A DNA stretch of 14,331 bases from Sphingomonadales bacterium (GTDB taxonomy: Bacteria > Pseudomonadota > Alphaproteobacteria > Sphingomonadales > Sphingomonadaceae), in contig JAGWUU010000044.1 in the NCBI GenBank assembly GCA_028868335.1, positions 1 to 14,331 on the forward strand, in the 5' to 3' direction. Both the position numbers and the translations under genes were made by a program. Under the pieces are notes generated by a model. The model saw nothing but the letters and a program-made list of their open reading frames with translations, did not search any database and had not been told where the DNA came from. Positions 8,815-14,331 of the stretch are shown here, in pieces; within the stretch, counting starts at the first letter, position 1, and each line of letters opens with the position of its first letter.

Positions 8815-9353
8815 CACCCCCACCCCGGCGCATGATGACGCCCCCCGTGAAGAGCGGGCCACGCTACAACAACATGATCACGTCCGACAAAGTTCGCGTC
8901 ATTGACGAGAGCGGCGAAAACATCGGCGTGATGTACACCCGCGAAGCGATTGAACAGGCAGCGGAAGTCGGCCTCGACCTGGTCGAAGTGTCGCCCAACG
9001 CCGATCCGCCGGTGTGCAAGTTCCTCGATGTCGGCAAGTACCGGTACGAGGCGCAGAAAAAGGCCAACGCCGCGCGCAAGACGCAGAAGACGCAGGAGAT
9101 CAAGGAGATCAAGATGCGTCCGAACATCGACGATCACGACTATGACGTGAAGATGCGCGCGATTCACAAGTTCATCGGCGAAGGCGACAAGGTCAAGGTG
9201 ACCCTGCGCTTCCGCGGTCGCGAACTGTCGCACCAGCAGCTTGGCATGAACCTGCTCCGGCGCGTACAGGAAGACACCGCCGAGGACGCCAAGATCGAGG
9301 CCTATCCCCGCATGGAAGGCCGCCAGATGCTGATGGTGCTTTCACCGAAGTAG
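8811..9353 (+). CDS. infC: Translation initiation factor IF-3, probable ATA start
   Basis: IF-3 binds the 30S subunit, keeps it apart from 50S and checks the start codon-initiator tRNA match. From ATA 8811 the protein is 180 residues (start-APPPRRMMTPPVKSGPRYNN...), a normal length. The N-domain contains VRVIDESGENIGVM and LDLVEVSPNADPPVCKFLD, then the basic linker YEAQKKANAARKTQKTQ, then the C-domain with EIKEIKMRPNIDDHDYDVK, GDKVKVTLRFRGRE and AYPRMEGRQMLMVLSPK. infC genes in other bacteria use rare start codons (AUU in E. coli) so that IF-3 represses its own translation; the ATA here would fit the same feedback. The conservative alternative is ATG 8832 (173 residues). rpmI and rplT, often next to infC, do not follow it; the next gene is convergent. 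Confidence 0.95.
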   Translation: MAPPPRRMMTPPVKSGPRYNNMITSDKVRVIDESGENIGVMYTREAIEQAAEVGLDLVEVSPNADPPVCKFLDVGKYRYEAQKKANAARKTQKTQEIKEIKMRPNIDDHDYDVKMRAIHKFIGEGDKVKVTLRFRGRELSHQQLGMNLLRRVQEDTAEDAKIEAYPRMEGRQMLMVLSPK

Positions 9354-9358
9354 CTGAC

Positions 9359-9391
9359 GGCGGCTCTGGCCCGATCGAGGGTCAGGCCGCC
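9359..9391 (+). terminator. Hairpin just after infC
   Basis: GGCGGC (9359-9364) pairs with GCCGCC (9386-9391). After a single bulged T, CTGGCCC (9366-9372) pairs with GGGTCAG (9379-9385) with one G-T pair, around a GATCGA loop. There is no T run after it, so termination may need help from a factor. It begins 6 bases past the infC stop. Confidence 0.6.
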
Positions 9392-9395
9392 AGGC

Positions 9396-9440
9396 TGGTC
9401 TGCCACCGCTGAATTCGAGAATTCCTGCGGCGGCAGACTA
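9396..9440. terminator. Second, long hairpin between convergent genes
   Basis: The outer arms 9396-9404 and 9432-9440 pair over 9 bases (GTCTGCC/GGCAGAC plus T-A and a G-T). After an A-C mismatch, CCGC (9406-9409) pairs with GCGG (9427-9430), then an inner AATT/AATT stem encloses CGAG. Being nearly symmetric, it can form in transcripts from either side, so it may serve both infC and the membrane-protein gene ending at 9456. Confidence 0.6.
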
Positions 9441-9455
9441 TTGCATTGCCGCGCG

Positions 9456-9839
9456 TCAAGCCGTGGCGCTGGCCCGCTTCATCAGTGCGCCCAGCACCAC
9501 CGCGACCAGCACGAGGGCCGGAACATCGCCCATCAGATGCCCTCCCTGCATCGGGGTGCGCAGCGATTCCCATGCCATGATCACGGCATGGACCAGGCTG
9601 GACCATACGGTGAACCAGATCAGCGAGGCGTTGCGCAGCGGATCGCTCGCCGCCCTGATCAGGAATATCCCAAGCGTGGCATAGACCCCGACGATCATCA
9701 TGTAATAGTCGTTCGATGCCGGGCTGCCTTCATGCCAGGCCCAGCCCGAAGGCCAGATCATCGCGAGCGGATAAATCAGACAGAACACGACGCCGAACAG
9801 GCGCAAGGCCAGCGATAGCTGGTTGGTTGTGGTCATCAT
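9456..9839 (-). CDS. Small four-helix membrane protein (DUF6632-like)
   Basis: A 127-residue inner-membrane protein with four predicted hydrophobic helices at about residues 8-30, 44-63, 70-93 and 102-120. The stretch YYMMIVGVYATLGIFLIRA followed by NASLIWFTVWSSLVHAVIMAWESLR looks like the DUF6632 family as I recall it (recognised by eye, not by search). The biochemical role is unknown. Two ATG codons are adjacent at 9839 and 9836; GGGGAG upstream is better spaced for the second, so the protein may be one residue shorter. It converges with infC and diverges from the PLP-enzyme gene, sharing the 212-base region 9840-10051. Confidence 0.8.
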   Translation of the reverse strand: MMTTTNQLSLALRLFGVVFCLIYPLAMIWPSGWAWHEGSPASNDYYMMIVGVYATLGIFLIRAASDPLRNASLIWFTVWSSLVHAVIMAWESLRTPMQGGHLMGDVPALVLVAVVLGALMKRASATA

Positions 9840-9965
9840 TTCTCTCCCCAGACGTGTGAATTCAGGGGCGACCCGCGCACGGGATAGACCGATCCGGTTT
9901 CAACGGCAACCACCTTGCCTTGGCGGCCTTGCTGCCCTATCCCGATCCCGGCCAGACGGAGACGC

Positions 9966-10051
9966 GTTCCTGCGGAGGTTAGGAACCCCGGCCACTGGCA
10001 GATTCTTCAGCTCCCGCCTTCCTGGGGGCGTTCACGCAGGAAGGACCCGCC
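9966..10051 (+). promoter_or_regulatory. Structured leader with the ribosome site in competing hairpins
   Basis: CAGGAAGG (10037-10044), which contains the ribosome binding site of the next gene, pairs perfectly with CCTTCCTG at 10017-10024 across a 12-base loop. The overlapping CGCAGGAA (10035-10042) is also an exact complement of TTCCTGCG at 9967-9974. That distal segment can instead fold on AGGAAC (9981-9986) through GTTCCT (9966-9971). Three pairings that exclude one another suggest translational control. I could not match the leader to SAM-II, SAH, SAM/SAH or cobalamin riboswitch patterns. The rest of 9840-9965 shows no clear structure to me and should hold the divergent promoters. Confidence 0.45.
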
Positions 10052-11356
10052 ATGGCCGCGGACGATACGCCGACTCCCGCTCGCAAGCCCAAGCCCGCCG
10101 TCACCGCGCTGGGCAACCATACGCTTTCGCCGACCACGCTGATGATGGGCTACGGCTATGATCCGATGCTGTCCGAAGGCAGCCTCAAGGCCCCGATCTT
10201 CCTCACCAGCACCTTCGCCTTTCCCAGCGCGGCGGACGGCAAGCGATTCTTCGAAGGGATCACCGGCAAGCGCCCCGGCGGCACCGACGGGCTGGTCTAT
10301 TCGCGCTTCAACGGCCCCAACCAGCAGATCCTCGAAGGCCGCCTTGCGGTGTGGGACGGCGCGGAAGAGGCGCTGTGCTTTTCCAGCGGGATGACCGCGA
10401 TCTGCGTGCTGTTCCTGGCCCTGTGCTCGGCGGGCGACGTGATCGTTCATTCCGGCCCACTCTACGCGGCGAGCGAAGGCTTCGTCGCCCGGACGCTGAG
10501 CCGGTTCGGCGTCACCTACGTCGATTTCCCCGCCGGGGCGAGCCGCGCGGAGCTTGACGAAGTGCTGGCCCGCGCCAAGGCCAAGGCGGAGAGCCAGGGC
10601 GGCAAGGTGGCGATGATCTACCTCGAAAGCCCGGCCAACCCGACCAACGCGCTTGTCGATGTCGAGGCGGTGCGGGATGCCCGCGATGCGACGCTGGGAT
10701 CGGACTGCCCGATCGCGATCGACAACACCTTCCTCGGACCACTGTGGTCGCGCCCGCTCGACCATGGCGCGGACATCGTCGTCTATTCGCTGACCAAGTA
10801 CGTTGGCGGTCATTCCGACCTCGTCGCGGGCAGCGTCGCGGGGGCGAAGAAGTGGATGACGCCGGTGCGGATGCTGCGCAACACCATGGGCGGGATCGCC
10901 GATCCGCACACCGCCTGGATGCTGCTGCGCAGCCTGGAAACGGTGGAGCTGCGCATGGACCGTGCGGGCGAGAATGCGGCGCGGGTCTGCGCCTGGCTCG
11001 CCGCCCATCCGAAAGTCGAAGGGCTGGGCTATCTGGGCATGATCGCCGATCCGCGCCAGCAGGACATCTTCGATCGTCATTGCACCGGCGCGGGCAGCAC
11101 CTTTTCGCTGTTCATCAAGGGCGGCGAGGCGGAGAGCTTCCGTTTCCTCGACGCGCTGAAGATCGCCAAGCTCGCGGTCAGCCTGGGCGGCACCGAAACG
11201 CTCGCCAGCCACCCGGCGAGCATGACGCACCTCTCGGTTCCCGACGAACGCAAGGCGGCGCTGGGCATCACCGACAATCTGGTGCGCGTATCGATCGGCA
11301 TCGAGAACGCCGACGACCTGATCGCAGACTTCGAGCAGGCCCTGGCGGCGGTGTGA
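10052..11356 (+). CDS. PLP-dependent cystathionine gamma-synthase family enzyme (Cys/Met metabolism)
   Basis: A 434-residue fold-type I enzyme. Motifs: YSRFNGPN at 83-90, the phosphate-binding SSGMTAI at 111-117, ESPANPTN at 192-199, Asp224 (AIDNTF) that contacts the pyridine nitrogen, and the Schiff-base lysine Lys249 in YSLTKYVGGHSD. The C-terminal domain has SLGGTETLASHPASMTH, the usual substrate carboxylate-binding region. Members make or break C-S bonds: cystathionine gamma-synthase, cystathionine beta/gamma-lyase, O-acyl-homoserine sulfhydrylase or methionine gamma-lyase. Which reaction applies cannot be settled from motifs. The N-terminal ~20 residues are an unstructured-looking Pro/Lys extension. 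The start at 10052 has AGGAAGGA 6 bases upstream, placed inside the hairpin described for the leader. The thioesterase gene follows after 70 bases. Confidence 0.9.
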   Translation: MAADDTPTPARKPKPAVTALGNHTLSPTTLMMGYGYDPMLSEGSLKAPIFLTSTFAFPSAADGKRFFEGITGKRPGGTDGLVYSRFNGPNQQILEGRLAVWDGAEEALCFSSGMTAICVLFLALCSAGDVIVHSGPLYAASEGFVARTLSRFGVTYVDFPAGASRAELDEVLARAKAKAESQGGKVAMIYLESPANPTNALVDVEAVRDARDATLGSDCPIAIDNTFLGPLWSRPLDHGADIVVYSLTKYVGGHSDLVAGSVAGAKKWMTPVRMLRNTMGGIADPHTAWMLLRSLETVELRMDRAGENAARVCAWLAAHPKVEGLGYLGMIADPRQQDIFDRHCTGAGSTFSLFIKGGEAESFRFLDALKIAKLAVSLGGTETLASHPASMTHLSVPDERKAALGITDNLVRVSIGIENADDLIADFEQALAAV

Positions 11357-11426
11357 TGGGACTTGCGGGGCGGGGCGGTTTCTGCTCTGCCCCACCGAAA
11401 GGGAAGCGCCGGGAGTTGCCGCGTCC

Positions 11427-11921
11427 ATGTCGGAAGAACCGCACGACAAACTGGTGCCCGAGGGGCTCGAGGACGAGCCGACCCGTTCGGGCCTGAAGAA
11501 GTTGACCGAGGGCGAGTGGGCCGGCTGGTATCATTACGAGCCGTCCGACGCCTTCGAGGATCACGCCGGCCCGTTCTATTGCAAGCCCGAACGGCGCAAG
11601 ATGATCTGCGGGTTCCTGCCCGATGCGAAGAACTGCAACGCCGGCGGTAATGTCCACGGCGGGGCGATGATGACCTTTGCCGACTATGCCCTGTTCATGG
11701 TCGCGGGCGGAATGAACAACGACGTTCACGGCGTCACCGTTACCTGCAACTGCGAATTCGTGAACGCCGCGGTTCCGGGCAAGCTGCTGATCGCGCGGGG
11801 CGAGGTGATCCGCTCGGGGCTGACCATGGTTTTCGCGCGCGGGATCATCTACGATGGCGAGCGCCCGGTGATGGCCTTTTCGGGCTCGATCAAGCGCCTG
11901 CCGGGAAGGGATCGTGGTTAG
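11427..11921 (+). CDS. PaaI-type hotdog thioesterase
   Basis: A 164-residue hotdog-fold protein. The key segment is NVHGGAMMTFADYALFMVAG at 75-94, where the HGG and the acidic Asp86 form the usual PaaI/acyl-CoA thioesterase active region. It is followed by the strands GVTVTCNCEFVNAAVPGKLL and GLTMVFARGIIYDGERPVMAFSGSIKR (in part). The family hydrolyses acyl- or aryl-CoA thioesters in the cytoplasm; the substrate here is unknown. The ~45-residue N-terminal extension before the fold is acidic and rather longer than in minimal members. It follows the PLP enzyme on the same strand; a modest 5-bp GGGGC/GCCCC hairpin (11372-11393) lies between them, so co-transcription is possible but not certain. 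Confidence 0.85.
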   Translation: MSEEPHDKLVPEGLEDEPTRSGLKKLTEGEWAGWYHYEPSDAFEDHAGPFYCKPERRKMICGFLPDAKNCNAGGNVHGGAMMTFADYALFMVAGGMNNDVHGVTVTCNCEFVNAAVPGKLLIARGEVIRSGLTMVFARGIIYDGERPVMAFSGSIKRLPGRDRG

Positions 11922-12000
11922 GGGATCGTGCTGAGCGCCTGAACCACCCCCGCCCAACCCTGAGCATGTCGAACGACGAGTGCGACAGTCGTGCGAGAGG
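11922..12000. repeat. Degenerate REP-like sequence between convergent genes
   Basis: The stretch CCCTGAGCATGTCGAAC (from ~11958) resembles one arm of the common bacterial REP motif built on CTGAGC-TGTCGAA. ACGAC (11973-11977) and GTCGT (11988-11992) can pair just after it, and GTGCTGAGCGCCTGAACC upstream may be the remains of the other arm. The match is by eye. It lies between the converging thioesterase and J-protein genes. Confidence 0.35.
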
Positions 12001-12048
12001 CGCGCCATTGAAGCGCATCGGAATTCCGGCACGCCGCCCCTGCCCCGG

Positions 12049-12582
12049 CTACCCCTTCCACTCCCTGCGTTCCTCGGCGGCGCGCAAGACTTCGTAAGCC
12101 AGTTGCAGCGCCTGAAAGGCCTTGGCCGCCTCGGCATCGCCCGGCTTGACGTCGGGGTGGACTTCCTTGGCCCGGTTGCGCCAGGCCTTCCGGATCTCGT
12201 CAAAATCTGCGTCGGGCTCCAGCCCGAGCAGGTCGAGCGCGCGCAGTTCGTCGCGGCTGCGCGTGCCGTCTCCCGACGTCGCCCAGCCATAGTGCGCGCT
12301 TTCGCGGAAGCCCTCGTGCGTCTGGCGCTCCGACGCTTCGCGCTCTGCCGCTTCCTCGGCGTCGAGTCCGGCGAAATAGTCCCACCCGGCGTTGTATTCG
12401 GCGGCATGGCGCTGGCAGAACATCCACCGTTCGGGGCTGTTCGGGCTTTTCGGCGCGGGGCAGTTGCCCGCTTCCGTGCAGCCGTGACGGTCGCACAACC
12501 GGATCGTCGCCGCCTCGCGCGCGCCTTCATAGCCACCCCAGCGCGGGAAGCCCCAGTTGTCGGATCGGCGTAGTCGGCTCAT
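12049..12582 (-). CDS. J-domain protein with an N-terminal cysteine cluster
   Basis: A 177-residue protein from ATG 12582 (MSRLRRSDNWGFPRWGGYE). The C-terminal ~65 residues are a J domain: ALDLLGLEPDADFDEIRKAW, then HPD at 142-144 in KEVHPDVKPGD, then KAFQALQLAYEVL. The HPD tripeptide stimulates the ATPase of a DnaK-type Hsp70. There is no Gly/Phe region or DnaJ substrate domain, so it is a specialised J protein, not DnaJ. Cysteines at 30, 35, 41 and 56 with His33 and His59 (LCDRHGC, FCQRH) look like a small metal site. No signal peptide is seen. The frame is open 12 codons upstream of the chosen start; I prefer the internal ATG because the extension is poor in family-like sequence. Its Hsp70 partner is not in the window. 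Confidence 0.85.
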   Translation of the reverse strand: MSRLRRSDNWGFPRWGGYEGAREAATIRLCDRHGCTEAGNCPAPKSPNSPERWMFCQRHAAEYNAGWDYFAGLDAEEAAEREASERQTHEGFRESAHYGWATSGDGTRSRDELRALDLLGLEPDADFDEIRKAWRNRAKEVHPDVKPGDAEAAKAFQALQLAYEVLRAAEERREWKG

Positions 12583-12716
12583 GATTCCGGGATAGGCGTT
12601 GAGGGGTGTGACGCGCAAGCATCATGCGGCATCATTCGGCGGCGAGGCAAAAATCGACCCTTGCCAGAGAGCGGGCCAGCGCCCACATCGCCCCCGCACC
12701 CGGGAATAAAATTACC

Positions 12717-12890
12717 ATGAGCAAACAACTTGCCCTGTCGATCGCCTTGTCGGTGCTGACCATGACGGCCTTTGCCCTGCTTGGCGTCAAATCGGCCGCG
12801 CCGCTTTCGGGCGGAGCGCTGCGCCTGCCGCTCAGCGCCGAAGCGCCGCATCTCCCGGAGTTGAGCCAGCTCCTTCCCACGATCCAGTAA
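12717..12890 (+). CDS. Small hypothetical membrane or exported peptide, 57 residues
   Basis: MSKQLALSIALSVLTMTAFALLG forms a single hydrophobic segment after a short charged start, which could be a membrane anchor or an uncleaved signal. It is followed by a short Pro/Leu-rich tail ending LPELSQLLPTIQ. Similar tiny proteins with this type of N-terminus are, to my memory, common in sphingomonads; no function is known. The start at 12717 has only a weak GGGAATAA ahead of it. The frame is open back to 12624, but that part is unlike a protein N-terminus. It converges with pal, and a hairpin fills the 45-base gap. Confidence 0.6.
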   Translation: MSKQLALSIALSVLTMTAFALLGVKSAAPLSGGALRLPLSAEAPHLPELSQLLPTIQ

Positions 12891-12896
12891 CCGCCT

Positions 12897-12926
12897 TTCC
12901 CCCGACGCGGCGGCCGCGCCGGGGAA
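12897..12926. terminator. Strong hairpin between the small ORF and pal
   Basis: TTCCCC (12897-12902) pairs with GGGGAA (12921-12926), then after a bulge G-C and a mismatch, CGCGG (12906-12910) pairs with CCGCG (12914-12918) around a CGG loop. About 12 base pairs, GC-rich, centred between two convergent stop codons. No T run on either side, so it is a likely but unproven bidirectional terminator. Confidence 0.5.
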
Positions 12927-12935
12927 GAGGTGCGA

Positions 12936-13445
12936 TCAATCGACCGTGACAGTCACCGCCCGGCGGTTCTTCGCCCAGCTCGCTTCGTCCGAACCGAGCG
13001 CGACCGGACGTTCCTTGCCATAGCTGACCGTGGTTATGCGCGAGGGATCGACCCCCAGCGCGACCAGGCTGTTCTTGGCCGCATTGGCGCGGCGTTCGCC
13101 CAGGGCAAGGTTGTATTCGCGCGTGCCGCGTTCGTCGCAATGGCCTTCGAGCGAGACGCGCTTGGTCGGATACTTCGCCAGCCACGATGCCTGGGCGGCC
13201 AGCGCCGTCTGATCGGTGCTGTCGATGTTGAACTTGTCGGTATCGAAATAGATCGTGTCCTGGCCCATCATCTGCGCAACGAAGTCAGCCTGGCTGCCGG
13301 GCACCGGGCCCTGGTTGACGGCGGGAGCCACGGTCGAAACCGTGTTGCCCGGTTCGGGCGGAAGGGCCTTGGGCGCCTTCTTCGAACAGGCGGACAGCGC
13401 AAGGCCGGTTGCCAGCACCAGGGCGAGCGTTGTGGTGGTCTTCAT
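12936..13445 (-). CDS. pal: Peptidoglycan-associated lipoprotein Pal
   Basis: A 169-residue outer-membrane lipoprotein of the Tol-Pal system. The N-terminus MKTTTTLALVLATGLALSAC ends in a lipobox with Cys20 as the lipidation site. A short linker rich in Pro and Val precedes an OmpA-like peptidoglycan-binding domain (about 60-169): DTIYFDTDKFNIDSTDQ, then the signature GHCDERGTREYNLALGERRA at 101-120, then RITTVSYGKERP and NRRAVTVTV. The position that is Ala in E. coli GHADERG is Cys here, as in many alphaproteobacterial Pal proteins. The ATG at 13445 has AAGGAG 7 bases upstream. tolB lies 64 bases upstream on the same strand, as in other tol-pal operons; cpoB (ybgF), often next, is absent downstream. 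Confidence 0.96.
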   Translation of the reverse strand: MKTTTTLALVLATGLALSACSKKAPKALPPEPGNTVSTVAPAVNQGPVPGSQADFVAQMMGQDTIYFDTDKFNIDSTDQTALAAQASWLAKYPTKRVSLEGHCDERGTREYNLALGERRANAAKNSLVALGVDPSRITTVSYGKERPVALGSDEASWAKNRRAVTVTVD

Positions 13446-13456
13446 CAGGTTCTCCT

Positions 13457-13484
13457 TGTGCCTCAAGCTGTGTGCCTCAAGCTG
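13457..13484. repeat. Perfect 14-bp tandem duplication ahead of pal
   Basis: TGTGCCTCAAGCTG occurs twice without a gap (13457-13470 and 13471-13484). On the coding strand the repeats sit between the tolB stop and the pal ribosome binding site, ending at the AAGGAG. Slippage is the simplest origin. Confidence 0.9.
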
Positions 13485-13509
13485 TTTTGCCCCCTGGGAC
13501 TACGGGCGA

Positions 13510-14331
13510 TCAGGGCCGCAGCGCCCCCCACGCTGGGTCAGACCCATCCACGGGCGTATCGAGCTTGCGCGTGTTGCGCCCGGTCAGGTCGACTTGCCAG
13601 ATCGAGGTCTTGCCGCTGTTCTTCGCGGTACGGAAGAACTGGATGACCCGGCCGTTGGGCGCCCAGGTCGGCGCCTCGTCCTGCCATGAGTCGGTAAGAT
13701 AACGCATGGACCCGCCCGAAGGATCCATCACCGCCACGCGCAAGTCGCCCGCGATGTGGGTGAAGGCAATCTGGTCGCCGCGCGGGCTCCATTCGGGCGT
13801 GGCGCTGCGCCCGCCGAAAAAGCTGATGCGGTGCTGGTCCGATCCGTCGGAATTCATGACATAGACCTGCTGGCTTCCCGAACGGTCACTTTCAAAGACG
13901 ATCTTCGATCCATCGGGCGAGAAGCTGCCGCCGATGTCGATGGCGGGGCCATCGGTCAGCTTGACCGCGCTGCCGCCCGCCGCCGGAATCTTGTATATGT
14001 CGGTGTTGCCGGCCACGGCCATCGAATAGAGTACCCACTTGCCATCAGGCGACCAGCGCGGGGCGAACAGCGGATTCTTCGCAGCGAGCAGCAGGCGCTG
14101 GGTCTTGGTGGCGGGATCGAGGATGTAGATCCGCGGCTGGCCGTTGTAATAGGACAGGTACAGGATCGACTTGTAATCCGGCGAAAACCGCGGGGTCAGC
14201 GCGGTCGCCTGCCCGGTGGTCAGATAGACGTGGTTGGCGCCGTCAGAATCCATGATCGCCAGTCGCTTGAGCCGGTGGTCCTTGGGGCCGGTTTCGGCGA
14301 TGTAGGCGATCTTGCTGTCGAAGAACGGGTT
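13510..14331 (-). CDS. tolB: Tol-Pal system protein TolB, N-terminal part outside the window
   Basis: The last 273 residues of TolB. The frame runs open to the right edge, so the ATG at 14253 is internal: NPFFDSKIAYIAETGP precedes it, and this is a standard TolB segment. The visible part is the six-bladed beta-propeller, seen as repeated blades with S-P-D/R-G turns (PRFSPDYKSILYLSY, PRWSPDGKWVLYSM, GSFSPDGSKIVFESDRSG, PEWSPRGDQIAFTH, PTWAPNGRVIQFFR). The periplasmic propeller binds Pal and links it to TolA; the missing N-terminal domain carries the signal peptide and TolA-binding box. It ends GSDPAWGALRP, a common TolB terminus. It precedes pal in the same direction, consistent with a tol-pal operon continuing off the right edge. 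Confidence 0.96.
   Translation of the reverse strand, partial: NPFFDSKIAYIAETGPKDHRLKRLAIMDSDGANHVYLTTGQATALTPRFSPDYKSILYLSYYNGQPRIYILDPATKTQRLLLAAKNPLFAPRWSPDGKWVLYSMAVAGNTDIYKIPAAGGSAVKLTDGPAIDIGGSFSPDGSKIVFESDRSGSQQVYVMNSDGSDQHRISFFGGRSATPEWSPRGDQIAFTHIAGDLRVAVMDPSGGSMRYLTDSWQDEAPTWAPNGRVIQFFRTAKNSGKTSIWQVDLTGRNTRKLDTPVDGSDPAWGALRP

Noticed and set aside
9960..10051. Cobalamin or SAM-II riboswitch before the PLP enzyme
   Set aside because: CAGGAAGGACCCGCC looks a little like a B12 box and GCCACTGG like a neighbouring element, but there is an extra base and the conserved core elements upstream are missing; no SAM-II core either.
10007..11449. 480-residue minus-strand frame opposite the PLP enzyme
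   Set aside because: Antisense shadow of a gene with every PLP-enzyme motif; typical of high-GC codon bias.

Overview
The window is high-GC, compact DNA from an alphaproteobacterium. I infer a sphingomonad (Novosphingobium, Erythrobacter or Sphingomonas type) from the protein sequences: Rel, IF-3, HemF, PdeM, TolB-Pal and a periplasmic cyclophilin family known from that group. It is ordinary chromosome with the end of one integrated element at the left edge. No genus call is certain without a database search.

Layout. (1) 1-1530: a large serine recombinase, cut by the left edge, reads into the 3' end of a tRNA-Ser(GGA) gene (1414-1504, minus). This looks like the tRNA-proximal end of an integrated element that extends out of the window to the left. 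(2) 1580-3309: a plus-strand group of a small zinc metallopeptidase, a secreted cyclophilin-type peptidylprolyl isomerase and a DUF1905 protein whose GTG start overlaps the preceding stop. The isomerase carries a sharply lower-GC block in its middle. (3) 3310-4176: an intergenic stretch with inverted and direct repeats, a VOC (glyoxalase-like) gene, and a 36-bp minisatellite between that gene and rel. (4) 4173-8029, minus: the bifunctional (p)ppGpp synthetase/hydrolase, an alpha/beta hydrolase and hemF. (5) 8073-9353, plus: pdeM and infC. infC very probably starts at an ATA codon and is preceded by a possible 13-codon upstream ORF. (6) 9359-9440: two strong hairpins between convergent infC and a small membrane protein gene. 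(7) 9840-11921: a leader with mutually exclusive pairings around the ribosome binding site, then a PLP-dependent Cys/Met-metabolism enzyme and a hotdog thioesterase. (8) 12049-14331: a J-domain protein with a Cys cluster, a tiny membrane peptide, then pal and the 3' part of tolB on the minus strand.

Functionally the region is mainly housekeeping: stringent response, haem synthesis, translation initiation, outer-membrane integrity (TolB and Pal work together in the Tol-Pal system) and sulfur amino-acid metabolism. I see no defence system, CRISPR array or secondary-metabolite cluster. The items most worth following are the tRNA/recombinase junction, the mosaic cyclophilin, the minisatellite next to rel, the infC start region, and the structured leader before the PLP enzyme.
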